The translations under genes were made by a program, and so were the position numbers. The notes beneath the pieces were generated by a model. The model was not told the origin of the DNA and ran no database searches. It saw only the letters and a list, made by a program, of their open reading frames with translations. Below, piece by piece: positions 56,300 to 64,000 of a DNA stretch of 64,000 nucleotides. The DNA lies in assembly GCA_034509495.1 (NCBI GenBank), contig JAVGWO010000026.1:6899490-6963489 (forward strand), given 5' to 3'. Origin of the DNA: Acestrorhynchus altus (Eukaryota > Chordata > Actinopteri > Characiformes > Acestrorhynchidae). The number at the start of each line of letters is the position of its first letter. Position 1 is the first letter of the stretch.

Positions 56300-56670
56300 A
56301 ATGCAGTCACTCACTAAGTTTCAAGTTTGACAGAAGTACTGCCAATAGAATAGGACACTCTGGCACAGATAAACATGAACCTGCCGGCACTACACTTCAT
56401 GCCAGGTGCGGACTCGAAGAGTATAAAGCGTTGAGTCTGTGGAACAGTAGAACTGGGTTCTGTGGAATGACTGGGCTCAGTCCAATAATTCTGGGATGAG
56501 TTGGGTAGTTGGGCATAAGGTGTGGTGGTGGATCATCCAGTGCTCTGACCTCTGACTACGTTCTCACTGCAAAAGAGAAAGCCTTTGCTGGACAGTACTG
56601 ACATTTACTCCAACAAAAGCAGAACAAACAATAAAGCAGTTGTCACAAGACTTTTGTCCACATAGTGAAC
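56300..56670. mobile_element. MITE-like repeat related to 22035-22855
   Basis: GAAGTACTGCCAATAGAATA, CTGTGGAATGACTGGGCTCA, TAATTCTGGGATGAGTTGGG and ACTTTTGTCCACATAGTG parallel the 22-kb copy. Confidence 0.55.
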
Positions 56671-57049
56671 TTGGGTCTGTTGTTACAGGTATTGATTCTT
56701 TACCACCGGATTTCGTTATTGTTCTTAATTTTGATCACGCTTGTTTATTCATCAGCAGCTTGCTCTGAAGTGCAGGTTAAGTTCCCACGTGCTCTTGTAC
56801 TTTGTGTTCATCAATATCACATAATGCCTTTGACTTCTCTGTTGGTTCAGCAAAGATACGGAGCAATTATTCTAGGCCATTAATCTGCAATAACCTACCC
56901 CAGGACTACAGATGAAAATTAGCTCATTAGCTAATGGAGCTACAAGTGTGTGTGACAGTGTGGATTTAAAAATGGTGTCTGAATGGTCATCAACCATTTA
57001 TCATTCAGAAAGCAGAAGCAAATTCTTGATAGTATAAACTTAAAATAAA

Positions 57050-57560
57050 AAAAATAAAATCAATGACTCAAACACCTCCATAGGATCCAATCAGCTGTCA
57101 CCAAACTGACCACTCACCAAACTGAAAACTGCAAAGCCATACAAACATGAGCGACAAAGGTGGACAAACGGTTATGGACTGATCAGAAACTCAGACCTCT
57201 AGTAAGAGAAAGAAATGATGGAGAACGAGTGGACGCTCATTACCCAAAACATACAAACTCAATCAAGCATGGTGGAGGTAGCCTCATGCTTCTGGGATGG
57301 TCTCACTAATCTCAACCGATGCAGGAACAATTCGGAACATCTACAGAAGCATTTCCTGCAGGAACATGTAGCAAGACAATGACCCAACATGCAAAGAGGA
57401 GAAAAAAGTCAAACCAAACTGGTCACGAAGGGAGAAACCATCCAAAATACTGTCTTCAAAGTATAGTACAAACAATACTTTTGGACAGACTGCATGTTCC
57501 TCAAATGATCACAACTAAACACTTCACCTCGAATATGATTAAAGAATGATTATTTTAATT
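57050..57560 (+). mobile_element. Tc1 transposase remnant
   Basis: The + frame SIKHGGGSLMLWDGL with EHLQKHFLQEHVARQ followed by a stop and PNMQR matches the KHGGGS…NDP region. Both termini have decayed. Confidence 0.65.
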
Positions 57561-58178
57561 TATTATTGATCAGCTTCATGAATAAAAGAAGAGAAACTCT
57601 CATTCATTAAGAAAAATAATGGATGAGAGCTTATAAATGGTGGTTTTGACACATTGAAGTAGTTGCTTATGCCAAGACTGTATATATTACTGTGGAGAAA
57701 AATGCAAAAGGTGTGGTTTTAGACTGAAGTTGTAGTTCTAGACAGATGCTGACCTCTGTAAAAATCCAGCAACAACATCTCCAGCTGGACACCACCAGCA
57801 CAACCTTGTCTAGACGAGTCATTGTAAATGACAAGTGTTGAGTGATAGCGGTCAGATACTGAAAACTCTATTCTGTTGTTTACACACCACAAACCATTGC
57901 TATTCTGAACATCAGCAAAGTCCAATGGTTGGAAGAGCATTTTAAAAACAAATTCAGCAGGTAAGTCATGTTCAGGTCAGAGGATAAAAAAGTGTGTCTG
58001 TGTGTGTGTGTGTGTATATATACAACATTTACACACTTGTCAAGCTAATAGGAAGTGACCAGTCTGACCTCTCAGTGTCCCGACAGAGTCCTAATGTATG
58101 ATTGTTACTTGTCTCTGCTTTCTCTCTCACACACACACAGACTCTAGACACCTTTGTGAAAGCTCTCTTTATCTCTCA

Positions 58179-58180
<2 letters not shown>

Positions 58181-58232
<52 letters not shown>
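58181..58232. repeat. (CA)n microsatellite
   Basis: About 25 CA units. Confidence 0.97.
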
Positions 58233-58234
<2 letters not shown>

Positions 58235-58676
58235 TAAAATATTTACACTCCATTTCTCTTATGTCTCACTCTCTCTCCCTGCTTCACTTTATTGGCCCAT
58301 AAATAACGCAGCGAGGCTGAGTAAGTGAGTGTCTATCTGCAGAGCCAGATCAGTCTGATCCTGATCCCCTGGAGCGTTCGCCTGGACTGTACCCACAGAT
58401 CAGAACCCCGCAGAGCGGAAGTAATGTAAGAAAGGGTTAACGGGGTGGGGGTGGGGGTGGGGGGGGCTGAGATAGAGAGATATAAATGATTGTGTGTGTG
58501 TGTGTGTGAGAGAAAAAGAGAGAGTGTCACTTATTTTATGTCACCTTGATCAAACAGTGGATGAACACAGACAGTTTTGAGGATTTGAGCAAGTAGATAA
58601 AAGACACAAATGAACACAAATGAAATGTAGTTTATTTAAAACACTTTTAGGAGCAGATAAAGCCTTTTAAAATGTA

Positions 58677-59868
58677 CAGTGTATCCAGAAAGTATTCACA
58701 GCGCTTCACTTTGTTACAGCCTTATTCCAAATACACACAGTGTCCCACAATGACAAAGTCTGTTTGAAATCTGCACTTTTTTAAAATAAAACACAAAAAT
58801 ATAGCAGCCTTTGTTCAATACGTTGTTGAAATAGCTTTGGCAGCAATTACAGCCTCACGTCTTTTTGAGTATGATGCTACAAGCTTAGCTCACCTGTATT
58901 TGGGGAGTTTAGTCCATTCTTCTTTACGGAATCTCTAAATATCCATCTGATTGGATGGGGAGCTTTGGTGCGTACTCATTTTTAGAAATCTCCAGAGATG
59001 TTCAAGAGTTCAAGTCTGGGCTCTGGCTGGGCCACTCGAGGACGTTCACAGAGTTGTCCTGAAGCCGCTCCTTTGTTATCTTGACTGAGTGGTTGGGGAT
59101 TGTTGTTCCAGAAAATAAACCTTCATCCCAGTCTGAGGTCCAGAGTGCTCTGCAGCAGGTTATCATCAAGGATGTCTCTGTACATCACTGTAGTCATCAG
59201 TCAACTAAACTCCAGATGGGCTGTCATTTGACTTTTACTGAGAAGTGGCTTCTGTCTGGCCACTCTACCATACATTCCTGCTTGGTGGAGTGCTGCAGAC
59301 ATCGTGACCATTGGGTTCTTGGTCACCTCTGCGACCAAGGTCCTTCTACCATGATCAATCAGTTTGGCTGGGTGGCCAGCTCTAAGAAGAGTCCTGGTGG
59401 TTCCAAACTTATTCCATTTACGGATGATGGAGGCCACGGTGCTCATTGAGACCTTTGATGCAGCAGAACTTTTTCTCTAACCTTCCTCCTGTTTCAGACG
59501 TCTACAGGCAGCACTATACATAAACAGGTGTGTTCATTTCCAAACCAAAGATCTAAACGTTTTTATTTTCAAGCTAATTTTACCACAGGTGTGCTCCAGT
59601 CGAGCTGTGAAAACATCTGAAGGATGATCAGTGGAAATAAAATGCTCCTGAGCTCATTTGTGTCATAGCTAAGGCTGTAAATACGTATGTACATGGTATA
59701 TATTTGCGTTTTATTTTTAAAGCATTTGCAAAGACTTAAAAAAATGTCTTTTTGTCATCGTGGGATATTGTGTGTAGAATTTTGAAGTTAAAAAATGTAT
59801 TTAATCCTTTTTGGAATAAGGCTGTAACATAAAATGTGAAGCACTGTGAAAACTTTCTTGATGCAATG
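58677..59868 (-). mobile_element. Tc1/mariner element with both inverted repeats, same family as 17055-18084
   Basis: The left end CAGTGTATCCAGAAAGTATT and inverted right end (…CTTTCTTGATGCAATG) share GCTTCACTTT / AAGTGAAGC-type blocks, with TA flanks at 58675-58676 and 59869-59870. The - strand transposase reads STVASIIRKWNKFGTTRTLL, RAGHPAKLIDHGRRTLVAE, VTKNPMVTM and HQAGMYGRVARQKPLL, the helix-turn-helix half. The catalytic half is decayed or deleted (1192 bp). Confidence 0.88.
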
Positions 59869-60089
59869 TAATTAAAGGAGGATATAATGGGGATTAATTT
59901 CATTTGATTTTGAAACATTTCTATTGGTTTACTCACAATCAAATGTTCATACAGTGTAAAAAGGCCTCTATTGTGTTTACACTGATCTATAGAGTGCAGT
60001 CCTGAGGTTTTAGGCACCTAATCACTTTATTCAAAACCATTATTCTCAACATCAACATCTCAACATCGTTTTACTGCAGAAACAAATGA

Positions 60090-60300
60090 ATCTCAAACTG
60101 AAGAAATCTAATTTAATTCCACAAGGTTAACTGTTAAATTTTAGATTTATTACATTCAAAAGTGACATTTCTAACTTTTTTTGATTTAATGTTGATACTG
60201 TTTGAATAATCAATTGCTCAAACTCAAAGTTTACATTCTAATAATATGAAAAACTGAATTTCTGAAGTATAAGAGACGATGAAAAAGGCTTGAAATATTC
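60090..60300. mobile_element. interspersed repeat, CTCAAAAAATTAGAATATTA family (copy 3)
   Basis: ATGAATCTCAAACTGAAGAA … TTACATTCAAAAGTGACATT … TTGATTTAATGTTGATACTG. Weaker than the other two copies. Confidence 0.4.
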
Positions 60301-60309
60301 AACCTTCCA

Positions 60310-61980
60310 TCTATTCAACATAAAATATGACAGTGTCCCTTTCTGAACGGGAATGACCACATTAGACAAGATGCAGGTAAACACATACCAATCATTTCTC
60401 ATTCTGAAGACAGTAGTTGAGACCGTGTGAGCTGAGTCTTTGAAGCACAAAGCTTGGGTCCAGATTTCTCCTGGATGCCCAAAGTCAGCATGTGGAAGTG
60501 TTCAATTCCATTGCCAGCTCACCTGATTTAACACCACTGAGCAGAGATTTACCAATCCAGGTGCTGGACCAGAGCTATAAATAATACTAGACTGAGGATT
60601 TAATGAACACAGTGGTGTTCATCCACTACTTATTGTAGGGATGTTATTTGTGTTTACTTGGGTAATAAACACTTACTGTCCAAATAAGGTGTTTTTCCCC
60701 TAAGAGTTTCCACAGGCAACCAAAACATTTGCACAACACTGTACATATTAAAAAAAAATTAAGCTAAATAAAAATGATCATGTATGAAACAAACTTCATA
60801 TTTTGCTGAACCACATCCAGATAAACAGGACAAATGAGGGTCTTTTAAATTTTTGTTTTGTTTGCTCAGACACGTGTATCATGTATGACAATAGCAGTGT
60901 GAGAGGACTTTCTAGAAGCCAGCATCTAGAAAGTCCCAGCATGGCTGGGTATTTCTGGGTGTGTCCTTGAGCAAGGCACTTAATCCACAATTGCCCCAGG
61001 TGGTGCTGCTCCTAAACTGGGCACACACACTTCGCTTGTAAGCAGATCAAAAAACAGGTAACTTCACAACTCTCAACAGTCAACTAGTAATGTGTGCAAG
61101 TGTGTATAGGTGAGAACACAGAAGCTCCTAAACTCAAGTTGTGTTTAAATGGGTTCTGATCTGTGTTGTTCAGCTACAGGACTGGGTTTTGTTGTTAAAT
61201 GGTAGAAAGAGCATCACATGAAACACTCAACCTACCACTCAAACTGAGCTGCTCTGATAACTTCTACTGTCAGTACTTGTTTCACTGGCGTGTTATTGGG
61301 TAATAATCAGTTACTGCAGTCAGAGGGGGTTATTTCTGACCTGAGTTTAGCTGCTGGGAGCAGAGCAGCAAATTGAGACTTTCACATAGACGCACTTGAG
61401 CACCTTGATGCTCTTCTCATGCACATAACCATGTATGCAGTGCTGGGCATTGCTAATAAGAGCGTACTGTATGTTTTGTTGGAAATCGTGGTTGTGAAAT
61501 CTGGTTTCCGCATTATGTTCATAAATCTTGCTACACTTCTATAAGGTTCTTATTGAAGGAGTAGACGGAACCTTGATCCCATACTGTAATGGATTGGAGA
61601 AACACACATACTGTTACATCCCATCCTTTCTATCATTATGACATTTTGACAATATAAGGGACAACTGCTGGATTCACAATATGTCAGAAAGTGGAAAATG
61701 GCACACGGTTTGGAGATGCAGGACAAAGACATTCCATGGATCTCTGATTAGCCTGTGTCTGTTTCTCTGAGAATATACTCATCAATAAAATGTAAGTACC
61801 TGGTATGGAGACAGCTGGAGTGTGGAAAACGGCCTATTAATCAGCAAAACACCCTTCAGTGTCAGCTTCCTCAGACAGACTGTGTATCTATGGAAGCAGT
61901 GGTTACCTGCATACTTAAGCTGCATTCAATGATAGAAAAAACATGGAATACATTTTAACTGCCAACCAACATTTGGGATT
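60310..61980. other. wasf3 intron 1 or upstream DNA, no gene seen
   Basis: One short SINE relic (CCTTGAGCAAGGCACTTAAT at about 60965). Nothing else assigned. Confidence 0.4.
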
Positions 61981-62011
61981 TATTACACTGTATATGAATA
62001 AAAAATTAAAG

Positions 62012-62017
<6 letters not shown>

Positions 62018-62053
<36 letters not shown>

Positions 62054-62060
62054 AGAGAGA
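62018..62060. repeat. (GA)n microsatellite
   Basis: GA tract with one interruption (GCTAGA). Confidence 0.94.
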
Positions 62061-62142
62061 GTGTCACTAAAGCCGGCCTGAACTGAGACAGGGATGAAAA
62101 AAGAAAACGGGAAAAAAGTGTGTCGCTCTCACCGAGAAGGGT

Positions 62143-62156
62143 GTCACCATGGTAAC
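62143..62156. promoter_or_regulatory. RFX X-box, consensus match
   Basis: GTCACCATGGTAAC fits the palindromic RFX site (GTNRCC, two-base spacer, RGYAAC) at every defined position. The surrounding 62.06-62.28 kb is relatively GC-rich and repeat-poor. Confidence 0.55.
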
Positions 62157-62349
62157 GACAGCAAGGAAAACCCACCCTGCACAAGCAGTGGATGAGAGTA
62201 AAACGAAGAGATGGACAGACACACATACGCACACACTCGCCCCTAGGTAAATCCCTTTTCGGGTTTCGGTGCACTATTGACGGAGCCTCTATAATGGGGC
62301 TGGAATTTATAACGCTAAGCAGAGTGTGAACTGCTGTACACGCCTGCTG

Positions 62350-62760
62350 GACATGTTCTCTTAGGACGTGGACACCTGCTCATTCACTGTTTCCTATGAA
62401 GTCTTGCTTTTGGTGGAGTAACTGTCTCTATTGTCCAGTGAAGGCTTTCTAATACACTCTGGAGCACTGCTGTGAGCATTTTAAGCCAAGGATGTTTTAT
62501 GATCACCACCCTCTTCCCTCCCAACTCTTTCCAAAAGTATTGGATGGAGCACCAGTTTCACTGCTACACAGCTCAGTACTGGGTGGTTATACCCCTACTG
62601 CCCATACCTGACATTAGGCATGGCACCAATTCATGAGTGTCCTACTCTATTGGCAATATTTCTTTACAGGGACAAGACCAGCAGTGTGTGCACTTGCACA
62701 TCCATATCAGCAACGGATGCAACTTAAAAGTACCTGAATGCATTAATTAGAAGGACGAAG
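62350..62760. mobile_element. MITE-like repeat, same type as 49055-49300
   Basis: GACACCTGCTCATTCACTGT, TTATACCCCTACTGCCCATA, CTGACATTAGGCATGGCACC and GGATGCAACTTAAAAG recur in the 49-kb copy. Confidence 0.55.
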
Positions 62761-63349
62761 ACACAATATAGTCTATATAGTGTCCATCCATCTTTATTGC
62801 CAGTTGTAGGTTGTGCTGCACTAAATAAATAATGAACACAGAGACATTAATAACAGGTCTGGCTTTTTGACCACTGGTCAGATGCTCTGGGAGCATGTTT
62901 ACTGTTCTGATTATGTTAGTGGGCCACAACATTGACTACAATGCCCTTATTAAAGGAGTGTGATCTGATTAGAAGTGGAAAGGAGTGATACAATGTTCGT
63001 GTGGGTGCACGCAAGACCGACCACGCTAACCTGACCTCAATGCTCACACCCACCCTCATCATCTGATTAAAACGTAGATTACGATCAACACACCAGACCT
63101 GTGTGTATGTGTGTGTGTGCGTGCGCTCCATTAGGTCTGCCACACATTAGACATCACAGCACAAGTCATAGTCTATGTCCTTGACCCTTTCTTACTGTTT
63201 CAGAAGCAAGACAATCCATAATGTGCACAAGCATATAGGTGTGAGATTACAGTGTGAAGCTGTAATACTCTTAACCACCTGTGGAGAATCCTAATAATCC
63301 TAATAAATGACTTTATTAGAGAGAAATCTGTCTAAAGAGTGGACATATT

Positions 63350-63755
63350 CGGCTGCAAGAACAGAGCAACTGCTTTCAGCAAGGTGAACGGCTGAGAGCA
63401 GTACTCTGATGGCTGGTCAACTAGGTCAGAACATCTCAAAAACATCAGGTAGGCTGTGTGAAGAGTTCTCAGTACTCAGTGGTCAGTACCTACCCAGAAA
63501 GGTGCTCCAAGAAAAGACAACTGGTGAGCTGATGAGAGGGTCAAGGGCAACCCAGTTTCAGTTATGTGTGTGAGAAGTGAAGGCTGGCTTGTCTGCTCCA
63601 GTGGCTCAAGAGCTACTGTGGCACAAACTACTGAAACAAGGTAAGGCCAGCTACGTCTTATTGAGTCTCAATGGGTCAGAGCTGTTTTTGTAACCCGTGG
63701 AGGACCTAAATAGTATAAAGCAGGTGGTATTGAATGTTATGGCTGATCATTGTGC
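63350..63755. mobile_element. end of a DNA-transposon repeat (…TTATGGCTGATCA terminus)
   Basis: Ends GAATGTTATGGCTGATCATT, the inverse of the ATGATCAGCCATAACA-type terminus seen at 288 and 40490. The interior phrases are family-like but decayed. Confidence 0.5.
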
Positions 63756-64000
63756 ATGATCAATGGAGTTGCTATTAACAGTACTATTAACAGTAATGCA
63801 AGTAATACAGTGTATAAAACATTGATGTTTTATGTAGATGAACCATTTCACGCAGACCAGGTAGGTTTTTTAGGTATTTTCTTTTTCTTACTGTGATTAT
63901 TATAATGGTTAGTTTGTTCATTTGGACCAGTTTTTGGGCCAGTCAATATAGGCATGCCTCTGACTTTCAAAAAACCACATACCAAAAGTCCCTGGTATAT

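Noticed and set aside
58300..58440. Possible wasf3 untranslated first exon in a slightly GC-rich patch
   Set aside because: No convincing donor or promoter pattern in the right orientation; cannot be supported without transcripts.

Overview
The window is vertebrate nuclear DNA from a ray-finned (teleost) fish. It has split genes with GT-AG introns, a high density of (CA)n, (GA)n and (TG)n microsatellites, several Tc1/mariner copies with recognisable inverted repeats, MITEs, tRNA-derived SINEs and LINE remnants. I cannot name the species.

Only two protein-coding genes are supported. On the + strand, 12747-13781 is an intronless coding exon for a GPR3/6/12-family constitutively active, Gs-coupled receptor. 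It is closest to GPR12. A (TC)n-bounded splice acceptor lies just before the ATG, and a GC-rich block with a perfect cAMP response element (about 10.19-10.59 kb) looks like the promoter and non-coding first exon. On the - strand, eight coding exons between 53483 and 30926 encode WASF3 (WAVE3), an activator of Arp2/3 actin nucleation, with the WAVE homology domain, basic region, proline-rich region, WH2 and acidic tail all visible. The two genes converge, about 17 kb apart. Human GPR12-WASF3, GPR3-WASF2 and GPR6-WASF1 are also neighbours, so this is one copy of a paralogon from the vertebrate genome duplications.

Layout. 0-7.4 kb: transposon remnants (a MITE end, a deleted L2-type LINE, a Tc1 fragment, a SINE, a second mariner-like remnant) and microsatellites. 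7.47-9.55 kb: a large 16-bp minisatellite that reads open in the three antisense frames. 9.66-10.19 kb: TG-rich repeat. 10.19-13.8 kb: gpr12, whose putative intron is filled with GA-rich DNA and a second diverged minisatellite. 13.8-30.9 kb: intergenic, with a Tc1 copy at 17.06-18.08 kb, a SINE nested beside DNA-transposon sequence at 22-22.9 kb, and transposase remnants. 30.9-53.5 kb: wasf3, whose introns hold a Tc1 copy with about 205-bp inverted repeats, a LINE 3' end, a MITE interrupted by a SINE, and a short TA-flanked MITE. 53.5-64 kb: probably wasf3 intron 1 or upstream DNA, with another Tc1 copy and a textbook RFX X-box. The untranslated first exon of wasf3 was not found.

Main oddities: wasf3 exon 5 is out of frame as written; several splice sites sit directly on dinucleotide microsatellites, including a donor formed by the first GT of a (GT)28 tract; about 5 kb of strong purine-strand asymmetry lies around the gpr12 5' region; and the 16-bp array keeps very long antisense frames open.
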